A stretch of DNA of 64,000 bases from Cristatella mucedo. Lineage: Eukaryota; Bryozoa; Phylactolaemata; Cristatellidae. Below are positions 32,570 through 44,640 of the stretch, one piece after another. The notes beneath the pieces were generated by a model. The model had not been told where the DNA came from and ran no database searches. It saw only the letters and a list, made by a program, of their open reading frames with translations. The stretch's first letter is position 1. Every line of letters starts with the position of its first letter. The DNA is taken from positions 5,171,501 to 5,235,500 of the forward strand of contig WPIO01000021.1 of the NCBI GenBank assembly GCA_009760855.2, in the 5' to 3' direction. The position numbers and the translations under genes are program-made.

Positions 32570-33790
32570 CTTCCTTCGTCGATTTTAGAAGAAAACGTCC
32601 TGCAATGAGTTCGCCCTAGAATCTAGATCTGCCAGTGACCTATGCCAGCCATTTCTACCTGGCATCATCTAAGGAGAGGCGGCACCATTTAGCTACAAAA
32701 CAGCACGGGTTCATTGGCTATACAATTAGTGTGATTCAGAAACTGGAAAGGCTGACGCTCAAAATTGGCTCTGTCTGCACAACTCTCATTTAATCTGCAC
32801 AAAACCTGGGTGTCTTGCTTCAAAGTGACCTTTCGTTAGACGACCACATCAGCTCCACAGTCAAGTCTGCCTATTTTCAGCAACATAAGATTGCTAAAAT
32901 TCAAGCTTTTTTAAACAGGGATACCACATCATATTTGGTCCGTGCACTTGTGACATCCCGTCTTGACTTATGTAATTCACTGCTTGCCGGCCTACCAACC
33001 TGTGCAATCAGGCGCTTACAGTTGGTGCAAAACTCTGCAGCTAGGTTCGTCTGTCCTGAGCGTCGCAGTTGCCACATCACACCACTTCTTGCCGCCCGGC
33101 AGTGGCTAACAGTCAAGCAACGCATTGACTTCAAGGTTTTGTCGCTCACTTCAGGTACCTTAATTTTTTTGCTCCAGCCTACCTATAAGATCTACTCCCC
33201 CACCAGGCTGAGCATTGTACCACCCGCTTTTCGGAATCTAACTGTATACTTATTCCCCCTACCCGTACAAACCTAAAATCCTTTGGAGACCGTGCATTTA
33301 GTTCGTATGCTTCTACAGCTTGGAACTCACTCCCGATTTCCGTGACGACATCCTCTGATCTGACCATATTTAAAAATAAATTTAAACTGTGCCTCTTTAT
33401 GACAGCATTTACTGGATTCCTGCGATTCGTCCTTTATGTGCTGATGCGTGCTGACACTGTGCATGCTGCCACTAACCACATCTGTATGGTGGACCTGTGC
33501 ATGTCACCTCTAACCATGATATTCTTGTCGCTTATTGAGGATGCTGTTACTCACCATACTAATAGGGCCTACTTTGCAGCAACTGTAAAGCTCCTAGAGA
33601 GAGATTGAGTTCTCTGAGGACGCTTTATCAAGTGCCTGCTTACTATTATTACTGTTATTATATTATAAAGGACAAAAAATGCCAGTGTACATGCACTCAA
33701 AGGCTTAGCTACAATGACTCACCAGCTGGCAGACAGTTGTGAGATTGGCTTTAAATTGACCAAGCATTGTTCCATCTGATGTTCTGAGTC
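32570..33790 (+). repeat. Third partial copy of the large duplicated unit, split by a LINE
   Basis: 32,570-32,710 ('gaggcggcaccatttagc', 'cagcacggg') matches 43,020-43,150 and 57,095-57,225. 33,680-33,780 ('acaatgactcaccagc.ggcagaca') matches 43,195-43,290 and 57,265-57,360. The two halves are contiguous in the other copies and are separated here by a LINE. Confidence 0.8.
32735..33665 (+). mobile_element. LINE family I, longest + strand RT C-terminal copy
   Basis: Encodes LGVLLQSDLSLDDHISSTVK, LVRALVTSRLDLCNSLLAGL, IRRLQLVQNSAARFVC, ERRSCHITPLL and WLTVKQRIDFKVLSL in one frame up to about 33,180. Degraded C-terminal codons, the 3' UTR and an ATT/TTA tail follow. Frameshifts lie near the end of the RT. 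It starts after the catalytic motif, so it is 5' truncated. Confidence 0.85.
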
Positions 33791-33819
33791 GAATCATCTA
33801 GCTATACCGGGTATGAACG

Positions 33820-34195
33820 TCATAATCTTTGGAGACCTGCTTTTAAACCACACGCTATTAAGGCCTGTTACTCAATCCCCACTGACGACATGCCATCCTC
33901 TGCTATGAAGACATTTTAAAAGAAGCTTGTAACACACTTGTACATCAAAGCAGTTTGTGGGTCCTTATAACTCGTCTTTTGTGCTCATTCGTGCTGAAAT
34001 TGTGCCAGCTGCTACTAACCATATTTATAGTACATTCTGATCTTGTGCATGTCACATCTAAAATTATTACGATTGATAATTTTGAGAATATACCCATCGA
34101 TTATTGCGCTTTCTTATCTGTAAAGTGCCTTGCAAGAGATTCAGTTCGATGAGAACGCAGTATGAATGTAAGATTTTTATCATTATTTTTATTCT
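33820..34195 (+). mobile_element. Old, diverged LINE family I 3' end
   Basis: 'ggagacctgctttta', 'ctgacgacatgcc', 'gtttgtgggtcctta' and 'aaagtgccttgcaagagattcagt' follow the order of the other 3' ends but with many substitutions. The tail is degenerate. Confidence 0.65.
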
Positions 34196-34429
34196 TATAG
34201 GTGATTAATCTGATTAGATAAACGCCAAGATCACACGGTTTGGATTAAAAACGCTCATCTAAGTACAATTTAAATCACTCAACTGGGCTCACCTGCCACC
34301 TATTACGGGCAGTTCTCCTCAATCATTCGCAGTAAAAAAATATTATGTCTGAAAGTGTCGAACCCTGCTGATAGCTCGAACCGGACCAGATGCGCATAGA
34401 TTATTTAATCAAACTATTTTTTTAATCCA

Positions 34430-34740
34430 TTTTTGTATTTGATGAGCTGTCTAGCTTCAATATTTTTTGAAAATACAGCATACAAGAGGCAAATATGACA
34501 CTCTTTGCAAGGATTTCTAAATATATTTCAGCCTTTTCAAGTTTTTAGGTCAAGCTATAGCCGATTTGTTAGACATAAGCGCATCTTTTGTATCGTTGAT
34601 CCTGTATGAGAATCTTTAACAACCTGATTTATGGCTGGACTAAATTTGAAACCTAGTAAAGGCTAGAGCGGGATGTTAATAGGTATTCAGATGACAAGCT
34701 ACTGTTAAAAATAAATTATGGTGGCAACTAGTAATTCCCG
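34430..34740 (+). repeat. Dispersed repeat shared with 61.34-61.58 kb
   Basis: Shared blocks in order: 'gaaaat', 'agaggcaa.tatga', 'ccttttcaagttt', 'tttatggctggactaaattt' and 'gttgccacta'-like. It probably belongs to the large duplicated unit. No coding signal. Confidence 0.7.
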
Positions 34741-34989
34741 AAAATAGATAGGCCGCCGATTGCGACTCACCGGCTCCTTACTTTACTCTAGTTTAAAGAC
34801 TAGTGCATAAGTGCAAATTTTTCCATGAACAATACGAAAATTAATTCTTTGCTTGGTATGGAGCTAACCTGAAAGCAGTTAAGGAAACGATCGATGGTAA
34901 ACATCAACATTTTTGGAGTGTGCATCCGTGATTCCAAAATATTTTTGTAGAAGCTAGATTAGGCCTTCGCTAGGATCCATTAGTATGAT

Positions 34990-35600
34990 CTACATTAGTC
35001 TTCATATACCTGACGACGGACGGTCAATCAGGTTCTTCTATAGGCTTTCTTAAGCTTGGGCTTAGTGGACCTAGCTATTTTAATGTCTGCGGTCAACCAT
35101 AGGCCGCCTGGGCGAGGACGCACATTGCGCCTAGTCAGTGGCGAAAGCTCGTTAACTATGTCAGCAAGAATCCTGTGGTAGCATTCTATCAATGATGATG
35201 ACAGGTCGGATGGAGACTTGAAAAGCAAAGGCAAAGAAGATATTCTTGCTCTGACAGCACCGATGTGAAGGTTTTTCAGGCTTCGGGATTCACAGATAAT
35301 TTTGGATATGAAAGAGGGCACACACTGTAGATTGAACGAGATCGGCATATGATTAGATGTGCAGGACTCAACAATAATTGGGGGTGATAGCATGGCACCT
35401 GTGGGAGAATATTTTTGCTCGAGTGTGTGACCCTTTTTGTGAGTGATGTCATGCACATGAGCCACAACGGAAAAAAGAGTCAGTCAGTGCACAAAATTTA
35501 GCACACAAGGCGTCAGCTAAGCTATCAAAATGAATGTTGAAATCACCCATAACGCGAAATGATCGATTTCTGGCGCACAAAAATTAAACGAGATAAGAAA
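34990..35600 (-). mobile_element. LINE fragment, APE-type endonuclease C-terminal part
   Basis: On the - strand, VMGDFNIHFDSL near 35,500-35,550 is the GDFN motif of apurinic-type endonucleases in non-LTR elements. SNHMPISFNL (frame 35,028-35,465) corresponds to the SDH motif. The linker towards RT follows, ending KPKLKKAYRRT. One frameshift lies between the two motifs. No palm domain is in this copy. Confidence 0.78.
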
Positions 35601-37029
35601 ATTCTGTTTAAAGAGGACTTTGTAACTAGTCGCTCAGTTTCTTTTTTCCTTTTTTTATCCAAGGTTCTTGAACTAGCATCTTCTGCTCAAGGCCCGCAGC
35701 CTTTGTGGAGTTACAAAAGTAAATACATCAAAATATATTTTAGGGAATGAGATGGTAACTTAAATATATTGAAAGACCTAGTTTTTCTAATAAAGTCAGC
35801 AGATATAAGCTGCCCTTGAAAAATGACGTGGGATACACAACTCGCATCTTGGTATCGTTTGGCTTCTACACTGTGCCTACGGAAATCAGTGAAGATGTTT
35901 TGCGGTTTATTACAGTAATTTCAAAAGAGACGTTATTTCTTTACTTCTGCAAATGAATTTTATTTCAGTAACAATTACACACTCATACTATCTATATGTA
36001 TTCTAAGTACCAATTCTAAGCATTGAGAGCCCTACTATACCGAATGCACTGAGCGATTTGAAGTTCGTAAATGATGCCCTTTTCCAACAAGTAAAATGAT
36101 TTAGTAGAGCTTTTACCCATTTAAATACAATAATAATTGCAAGCGACGAAGGCTATTCACTATCACATATAATATTACATTTGATAATTCAGTCGTGGCT
36201 AAATTAAAATCGGCAGAAGATAATTAAAATTGTCTATAGCTAATGATTTCTACATTTCTCGCTGTCATGTAACTTTAGCCACCACAGCGGCTGATAGTGA
36301 TAAAGCAGAACATGAAGTCAATGGTTGCAATATGTCGACTTTTGTCCACCTGCTTTCACCTCTGATCATGTCATGAATCATCGCGCATCCGGTAGGAACC
36401 TCGGGCAATATTGTTATTCCTTAAAGGACTGCAGGCATGAAACGCGTGTTTTAGACTCAAGAAACATGCCGAATGATCTCCTGGATAATCGCTACGATGG
36501 CAACTGAGCTTGTGACTATCCCCATGCGGATCCCTAGACTATCCCTATGCGGATCAGAAGTCAACGAAGATCTGTCGGAAAGACCTGGATGCTGAACCCT
36601 ATGCTATAACTGCCGATTGTTCCCACGATAACGACGGAAAGCGGTACACAAGTCTGTATAGGACGGCTGATTGGACGGCTTTACTCATACATCAGCGGAA
36701 ATCACGGAAACCTTAGCGGCAGTCAGTCCAGCTGATTGCATCACAAAAAATCTAACAGGCGATCACGTCATTAGAATAAGACCAGCTTTACATCAGTCGG
36801 AATTTCGAGCACGCAAGTCAGCGTGCAACGAATCGCATGTACACGTTGCACACGGTTCAGGTTTCCAGTTGTGCAGCTACAAAGAAAAAGCTGCCGACTC
36901 GCTGAAGAAAGCAGCTCGAGAAACGAGCTCCTAACGAAAAGCCAAACAATGGATTGGAATACACAACGGCATTGCCCAGCTTAATGAAATACTGCAACGC
37001 ATCGAGCGATCGCCCCTGAGATTACTTGC

Positions 37030-38050
37030 CTACTCTCTCTCGGCTGCTACTCGCCCTCCAGCTGCAGCGTGGGACGCCGACAGACGAGCCGGCGTCGAAA
37101 CCGCTGCAGTGGCAGCTGCGCGTGGCTCAGGCGGCTGCCGGGCTTGCAAAGCCTGCAGCTCGCGCTGGCGTCGCTCATTAAGCGCGCTCAGCTGTTTGCT
37201 CTGCTCTGCCAGCAGCACGTCAAACTCGTGCAGGCTGCTGAGGGCGCTGGCGTCGTGGAGCTTAAGCAGCCGTTTTAGCTTTGAAACCACGGCGATGGAC
37301 ATTCTCGTTGCCTTGCGATAGTACTCTGCTTTCACCAGAGAGCACTGCTTGCTCGTGTTGGCGTGAGACAAGTATCTCGCCTGCTCCACCCGGGTCGTAA
37401 GGGCAGTCACTTGTGTCAGATGCTCCTGTAGCAGGAGCTGCTGCTCGTTTGCCTGGCACTCAGCGAAGATTTGCTGGACCAGGAGAATAAGCTTCCTGTG
37501 CAGTGAGTTCAAGCTTGCACCAACTGCAGCAGCCTGCTGCTGGGCAGGCAAGGCCTGCAGCTCTTGCAGGTGCCGCTAAGCGAGTGCCCTCAGCTGCTTC
37601 TCCTGCTCTGCTAGTAGCATGTCGAACTCATTCTGGCTGTTGCTGCTGCTAAGCGCACTGGCGGTGAGGAGCTCATCCCTCAGCCATTTCAGCTCGGCAT
37701 TCACAGCATCAAACTGGCTGACAGCCTGGCTCCCATGTTGATCCGTCAACAGCAAGAAAGCCTGCTTCATGCGGGTATGAGCCGAGGATCTCTCCTGCCA
37801 CACCCGGGTCATAAGCGAAATTATTTCTGTCTGTTGCTCCTGTAGCAGGTGCTGCAGCTCTGACAAATGCCTGCAAGTGACGTCGTGCATCGTGGGAGTA
37901 AGTTGGCTAGGCATTCGTCGTAGCGCTGCAGCATTTCCCACTTAACGTGAATCCCTCTTCCTGATCGGGTCGCCGCATCCGAGCTACGTCCAAGACTCTT
38001 GCCGCCTGCCGACGGAGAGCAGGTTCGTACAGCTGCAATGACGGCTGCAA
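37030..38050 (-). pseudogene. Coiled-coil Gln/Ala/Leu-rich protein, copy B
   Basis: The - strand frame 37,576-37,941 (121 aa) ends at a TAG and continues in the same frame as 37,030-37,551 (173 aa). Each part is a module of about 115 aa ending in a shared block: EFDMLLAEQEKQLRALA then RHLQELQALPAQQ, and EFDVLLAEQSKQLSALNERR then QRELQALQARQP. The tail is Ala/Thr/Ser-rich. Heptad-like Leu/Gln spacing indicates a long coiled coil. The TAG replaces the GAG seen in the paralogue at 52.6 kb. The N-terminal part lies in another frame (37,821-38,084), so a further shift is present. The upstream sequence, ATGTTTAGGTTTTGG and an AG acceptor-like GGCATTGCAG, is conserved between paralogues and may be an exon border. 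No known family recognised. Confidence 0.6.
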
Positions 38051-38289
38051 TGCCGGATATCTTTAATTGCTGGGGTTGTGCCAAAACCTAAACATATAGC
38101 TTTCGTTATGAAGCTCTTTCTTAATGGTTATTGTATTAAATCGCATAATTTGTTTATGCGTGAATTATTGTTTTATAAATTGCCATGTAATTACATTTAT
38201 ATAATTACATTTACATGATTATAGTTTTCACGATTGGATTAGCATGCATAAAAGCGTCAAATGCGAACAGTAAAGGATTGCTGCTAGAA

Positions 38290-38291
38290 GC

Positions 38292-38322
<31 letters not shown>

Positions 38323-38700
38323 GGACATTTTCATTATCGTAAGAGAATGGCATTCCTTCTCTGCATTAAGCATGCTGAAATATAAGCACAATCATCGCTG
38401 AGTGAAAATGCGTAGGATTTTAGCATGCATGTGTACAATAATATTTATTCTTCCGAACCTAGCGATTGCTATGAAAATACTGTACATTTACTGCTTACTT
38501 AATGCTAAGCCTGTAGATGTCCTGAAGTCAGTGAGGTGAGAACTACCAGCTTTGAGTTCAGGAGCACAGGAATATGAGTAGCGGTCCGCTACCGGGGATG
38601 TATGAGCGATTTAAGTCACACCGAACTGCAGTCAGATGAGCGGGTCGCACTAAGCCTAGCCCGATAGCGAAATACATTGGAAATATAGACCGAAACGAAA
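38290..38700 (-). mobile_element. Degenerate LINE-like segment with (ATA)n
   Basis: An (ATA)n tract at 38,293-38,322 followed by blocks resembling the complement of the family I 3' UTR ('gtcagtgaggtgag', 'gagttcaggagcacagga', 'gatttaagtcacaccg'). The first 150 bp are shared with 53,455-53,630, so it was present before the large duplication. Confidence 0.45.
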
Positions 38701-39034
38701 AAGAACATACATTCGGGTGACTAAATCTTGGTCGATTCACTCCGACCGATGGAGAACCAGCGCAAGAGACGGCAGAGACAAATTGTATAATGTGATGATT
38801 GCGACCTCATCGACAGACGAACCTAGTTACAAAGTAGGCAACAGCTGTAGGTGGGTTGTAACGCATGCAGGAATGTCTGCTATAGAGAGTTATATATTTA
38901 TAGACAGCATTTCATTTATGTATGGGCTAACATGAGTTATGTCTCCTTAGCTAATAATTTTCAAATCTGTTCAATGCGCCTTAGCTGAAGGTACTCAAAC
39001 TTGAAAGTAGACTGTGCTAATTTGGCAGTCCAAT

Positions 39035-39185
39035 GCGGAGCTGGTTTGGCCTAGTGGTTAAAGTGCTCCCCCGCCGACATTGGTCGGGCCGAGGTCGTGG
39101 ATTCGAGCCCTGTGGCATATGTGAAGCACCTAAATAGAGATTAAGTTCTCTTAGGGCGCCATGCAAATGACATCTATGTTTTTTA
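39035..39185 (+). mobile_element. SINE with tRNA head and LINE family I tail
   Basis: A-box TGGCCTAGTGG (39,047-39,057) and B-box GGATTCGAGCC (39,099-39,109) form the tRNA-like head. From 39,120 it reads GAAGCACCTAAATAGAGATT and then TTCTCTTAGGGCGCC, the hairpin end of LINE family I, followed by a T-rich tail. Copy C of the large unit (about 53,850) passes straight through this point, which confirms an insertion. Confidence 0.85.
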
Positions 39186-40067
39186 TTTAAAGTTCACTTT
39201 GAGCTAAAGCACCTTGATTGAATGCAGATTCCGCTCTATATCTATAGTAAATTCGTTTTTCCTACATTATCCAGGGTGAGACAGCAGGAACTAAATCAAA
39301 GCACGAATCAGTTTATAAAGTTGGCCTAGCAGGAGCTCGCTAGTACGAAATTTCTGAAAACTTTCAAGTGACACACACTTTGCAGTTTGTACAGCAGGAA
39401 GGAGCATGCTACTTTTGTCCTTGCAAAGATAAATGAGGTCCACATACTCCATACCCACCCCCCCCCGCCACATGTCCTCGAACCACTATCAGCCTTTAAA
39501 CGAGGGCACGAGTTTTACCTCACACAAAGGTTGACTTCGAGACACCTATGCCCCTATGCCCCTGGTTGAAACCACTACAGCACGACTTCTAGCATTGAAA
39601 CAATTATTTTACATTTGGTGGACTGCACTACTACTGAGTTATCTCAAACACTTATTATTACATAGCCTAAAAAAGAGGATTAAAAACTAAGGCAAGTGCT
39701 ACTTGATAATTGTGGCAATCCTCTCAAAATATCATAATGCTGTGAGTAATTTTCACAAGCCTGTGTGCGTGTGTGTTCGTTCTTGATCATAGGCATTAGT
39801 AACTTGTTTCGTTTCCAGCATTGCTATTGTGAAGAGGTGTACCGATTAATTAGCTTTATTTACAGAATAGCTGTAAGCATTGAAAACTCCAAATTTGGCT
39901 AACATCTTAAAGATCATTGAGAATTGACAAATATAAATGAGTTTTGCTATGTTTTCACACTTTATTATGATCTCATTACTAATTTTGGTTAGACTTCGTT
40001 GTATTGCGCACGTCCATAATCATAGCTAGCAATATTTGCCTATGTACAATGAGATGTATATAGGAAC

Positions 40068-40510
40068 GAATAAAGCATCCTCGGATAACTCAATCTCTTT
40101 CTAGTGGCTTTACATTTCCTGCAAAGTAAGCAGGATCGAATAGTTAGTGGTAGCATGCTCAATAAATAACGAGATTAACATGGTTATGGTGACATGCACA
40201 GGGTCAGCATGCAATCACAGTTGGTGGCAGCATGCTCAGCGCCAGCACGCATAAGCACATAAAGGTCGAATCGCAGGGACCCAGTAAATGCTGCGATAAA
40301 TAGATGTGTTTTTAATTTCTTTTTAAATGTGGTCTGGCGATCTCGTGACGCAGGTCGGGAGTGAGTTGGAGGCTTTGGAAGCATATGAACTAAAGGTACG
40401 GTCAAAAATGATTTGAGATTTATTCAAGGTATAGGCATTCAATTAGATTCTGAAAAGCGACTGGTACGATTCTTAGCTGGGTAGGTGATAGGTAGGCTGG
40501 AGCAGAAGAT
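40068..40510 (-). mobile_element. LINE family I 3' end, left arm of inverted pair
   Basis: Complement of the family I end ('caatctctttctagtggctttacatt'), then the 3' UTR and the last RT codons on the - strand ('ctcgtgacgcaggtcgggag'). It stops where the opposite copy begins. Confidence 0.85.
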
Positions 40511-40517
40511 TTATGAC

Positions 40518-40781
40518 AGCAATATTTATGACAGTATTTAATGGGTCCCTGTGATTCGTTCTTTCTGTGCTTATGCGTTCTGACATCGTGCATGCTGCCA
40601 CTAACCACATTTGCATGCTGACCCTATGTATTTCACATATAACCATGCTATTCATGTTGTTTATCAAGCATGATGCCACTCACCATTCGATCATGTTTCC
40701 TTTGCAGCAAATGTAAACCGCCTAGAAAGAGATTGAGTTCTGTGAGGGCGTTGCATCAAGCGTGTAATTATTATTATTATT
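40518..40781 (+). mobile_element. LINE family I 3' end, right arm of inverted pair
   Basis: Starts at 'gacagtatttaatgggtccc' and runs to the hairpin end and (ATT)n. With the previous copy it forms a head-to-head inverted repeat whose 3' tails point outwards. Confidence 0.88.
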
Positions 40782-43499
40782 TGTCATTAGCTGACGAGCT
40801 ACCGTTTGCTATATTTCAGCTTTACTTTTATTCCTTATCTACGGACTAAAACTAACTTTAAAACTGCATCTCCAGGCGTACGTACTCTTTCAGTTATTTT
40901 AAGATCAATTAGTAACACTGTACATATCCTAAATTGTTATATGTATTTCTCTTTTGCATAAAACGTACTGTTACGAAATTCTCCGAACAGTCACAACGTA
41001 TTAACAAAATGAACGATAGCCATTAAAAGTTTCATGGGAAAATTGCGGAAAATAGGCACATTTTTATCCGGTATAGTGTGGGGGATCACTTTCCCATTGT
41101 TTCTGCATTTACTATTAGCTTCGATCGACCTCAACGTAAACTCGCTAGAAGTCAATCCGAGACCACAGTGCGAAGCTCATCACAATTGCTTGTGTAATGT
41201 GCGGCTGTCCTTTAAACAAAGCAGCAGGCTTTAGCAGTTTTGCCTTAGCGAAACGATGCCTCTTGGATTGACTAGATGATGAATAGTCAGTAAAACTCTG
41301 TCGCGATCAACTTAAAGCAGCGTTACAAGTTATAGTGCATGTTTTAAATTGATTCGATTTACAGCTTTTGGCTAAATGAAGGACGCAATAAATAATTAAA
41401 CTTGAGAATGTTTGCGCACTTTCACCATTTCATCTAAACAGGAACCTTTTCAGCATGCGTAAGTATAAACAGAACACTTCATAAAGCCATAGTGAATTCT
41501 TTTAGTAGGAGTCCGAAGCTAAGCTTTTCTTTAGTGTGATTTCAAGAGTTCTCGTTTCATTAGAAGGTGTTTTCAAGGCAGTTTCTCCATTTCAACCTGA
41601 AGAGAAGGTCTCCAAAAAATGTTCAGATTAATCAGTGGAGTGGTACAGCTCAGCGACTTAGCTGAGCTCTACCACTTTTTCAGAGCGGCAGGCACTACGG
41701 GAAGTCAGGTTAGAAAGTATTTTGCACAGGAAATTCTGAGTGAAGCTACACTTGGAGCTAAATATGACAATTTAGACCCTGAAGTTGAAAAGTTGTCTGG
41801 TTTGGAGCAAGTTTGATTCATTGAGAAGAGGTCTAATTTGGAGATTTTTTAAGCTAACTGAAGACTAACCTGGCGGTGGGAGTTTAATAGCAAGGCAATA
41901 GCACCGGCTTATTGTCAGTTACAGACGTCTAAACCAGATATCGCAAGTTTGTAGGCATTTTGCGTAAGCATCTTTACCTGAATAGGCCCTATATTTTTTA
42001 AGGTTTGCCTTGCTAAAATTAAGCATACTTGACTTCAAAGTTGACCTCTTAATCCCGACAGTGAAAGACCACTTTGTGACGGAAAAAATATTGTGCAAAG
42101 GCTTGTGGGGAAAATGCAAGCCTGAAAAAAATTTGAGTGCAGGGCTCGGTGCTTAAAGTTTGTACTTAATATAACCTTGCATTTAATTGCTTATTTGCTT
42201 ATTACCTATCTTTATCAATAGTGAAATTTGTAATTATTCATTCAGTACCTTTTAGTTCCCTGTATGCAAAATATGCACGTATTCATACACATATACTGTA
42301 TGCATAAGTGCGATAAGCTATGTACCTGCTAAAACTTTAGGCGAAATTGGTTTTAAAACTCCAGATTTTTTTCTTTTAAGTGAAGGACAAAATATTCATA
42401 GAAATTTATTAAATGCAGGCTTTTAAAATTAAATTACTTAAAGCTAAATTTAAAAAGATTATGATATCTGTAACAGCGTCAATCTTTATGAAACTAGAAA
42501 ATTTCAACGTGCACACTGTCGAGATAAATTTGGAAAACTTTTGCAATGCATGGAGACCATTGTCGCTTCGAAATTTTAAGTACACTTCAAGAATGGCCTT
42601 GACGTATTCGTGCCAAACTGCTAAGCGCTATTATTTCAATAACAAATTTTTGAGACCTACTAGAATCAAAGCAACTTCTGTCCATGCTCTGAGACTCGTT
42701 TGGGAAGATGTGTTAATACTCAGACCAATAACGCTAGTGCAAAAATAAATTACATTTAACAACTATTAGGTATGTAAGTTAGCTAAAGACATTAATCACT
42801 GATAAGGAGTAAGCAATATGAGCATATATTTTTGCACCGACAAACGCAGGTGCGAAAATGCATTATGATACCTATTTAATAGTACACTTAACTCCTCAAA
42901 CATTTAGGTTAATAATATGGACCCAAATTATCTCCGATATAACGTGAACTTTACCGGCCAGGAGTGACCTAAAGTTTCCATGGCATCATTAGTAACTGAC
43001 TTGCTCCCACTCTTTTCGCCAATTTTAGAATAAAACGCCATGCTATGAGTCCTCTAAAAATTTTGACCAGCTGAGACCTCTGCCACGCCACTAATTCCTC
43101 CCATGGAATTACTAAATAGAGGCGGCACCATTTAGCCGCCAACCAGCACGGGTATATGTGCTTTTAAAGTACAGAAGCATACGTAGAAGCGTATAATTAC
43201 TCAAACGTTTAGCCGAAATGACTCACCAGCAGGCAGACACTCGCTAAGAATGCCTGTTGTCCGTCGTGCAAATTACTTTTAAGCAAGCGATTCGGACACT
43301 GTTCTACAATTATTATTCGCACTGCGATCCTAAGTTTATATATATCTATACCTTAGCTTATTAACTACCCGAAAGATTATTTGTTGTGGCTGTTGCTTTT
43401 TTGCTGTGCCCGAAGCGTACTGGTTAGAAGAAGCAATAAGCACCTGGGTATTGTAGTGCCTATTTATAGTAATTCCTATGTCAACGCGTGCGGGCATAA

Positions 43500-44640
43500 A
43501 TGCTGCACATGTTATGAGGTAGTGGAGGAGTTTCTCAGCCTCGTCACAATGAAGGGAATGACAAATGGCAGAGATGTCCTCAATGCCCTCCTACCAGATT
43601 TGAGTGGTCTTGACCTTTCAAAGCTCGTCTCGGTAACAACTGACGGTGTGGATCTACCAAAGGACTTTCGCAGCTGCCGATCGTCAACTGCCGCTCTTCG
43701 GGCTGTGCCCAAGAGATGCGCAAGGTGCACTGCATCATTCACCAGGGGCGCTGTGTGCCAAAGCGGAAGGCATGGAAGACGTTATGTCTGTTGTGGTGAA
43801 GCTAGTGAACGCAGTGCTTGCTCGCCATCTCAAGCACCGCATCCTCAAGTGTATCTGCGAATCTGCAGAGGCTGATTACAACCCTCTGCTTTACCACACA
43901 CTTTACTGGGCTGGCTCAGTCATGGCAATGTTATGAAGCGTGTTTCCGCTCTCCGCCACGAGACTGTTTCCTTCGTCTGTGAGTGGGGCCTCGAGGGCTT
44001 TGAACTGTTCACTGACGAGGTTTGACTTTAATGGTTCGGTTTCCTCACTTATATCAGCTCTCACCTTAACGAACTTAACCTGAAGCTGCGAGGACATGAC
44101 GTGCTCATCATGAACATAGAGGCCCGCGTGTGGGCATTCAAAACAAAACTGGTTCTATGAGAGAAACAGCTGTATAAGTGTGACTGCGTCTATTTTCCGC
44201 ACCTTGCTCAGTGTGATGCAGATCTCCTTGATACCGAAGTTTACGTCAGTGTGTTTTAAGCCCTGCTGAATACATTCTCTTCGTGGTTCACTGATGTGCG
44301 TTCTCATTCCCAGGAGTGCAAAATTGTCGGCACTCCTTTTGACTTTCCCTATGACGACGCCCCTTTGATGTGCACTTGGAGTTGATTGAGCTATAGGCTT
44401 CGGACGTTCTCTTGTCCATGTTTACTTCTTGAACTGCTCTCATTTACTTCTACTGTCAACTGCCACCGGCTCAGTTTCGAATGTCGTTAGCCCGTGCCAA
44501 GCGTGCGATCGAAATATTTGGCAGCACTTAGTCCTGCGAGCATCCATTCTCCAAGACGAAGTTTGGTAAAAACAAGCTGAGCTCTCAGCTCACTGACAAT
44601 CAACTTAATGAAATTCTGCTTCTGAACTTCTAATCATTAG
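43500..44640 (+). pseudogene. hAT-superfamily transposase relic (GTF2IRD2/ZBED5-like)
   Basis: Fragments lie in order on the + strand across frameshifts. VVEEFLSLVTMKGMTNGRDV and SKLVSVTTDGVDLP (43,381-43,690 frame) are followed by FGLCPRDAQGALHHS and LVNAVLARHLKHRILKCICE (43,646-43,936 frame). Then come MKRVSALRHETVSF, HLNELNLKLRGHD (about 44,060-44,100) and, near the C-terminus, ARAKRAIEIFGST and TKFGKNKLSSQLTDNQLNEI (about 44,470-44,630). This series matches the catalytic and dimerisation regions of the hAT transposases from which vertebrate GTF2IRD2, ZBED5 and FAM200 genes derive. No BED finger or terminal repeats were found. It follows directly on copy B of the large unit. Confidence 0.75.

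Larger units (their letters stand above)
35640..43490. repeat. Large duplicated unit, copy B
   Basis: Matches 51,150-57,965 in the same orientation and order. Anchors include 'tttgtggagttacaaa' (35.70 kb vs 51.17 kb), 'gagaaacgagctcc' (36.91 vs 52.32), the coiled-coil ORF (37.0-38.1 vs 52.4-53.3), 'gagatataagcacaa'-like (38.38 vs 53.57), 'cagagcggcagg' (41.68 vs 55.64), 'ggcggcaccatttagccgc' (43.12 vs 57.19) and 'ttgttg.ggctgttgc' (43.38 vs 57.86). Copies are well diverged, so the event is old. The SINE at 39.03 kb is present only here, and the LINE pair at 40.1-40.8 kb was not found in the other copy. Confidence 0.82.

Noticed and set aside
39047-39109. Possible tRNA gene on the + strand
   Set aside because: The tRNA-like head runs straight into a LINE 3' end, so it is a SINE.
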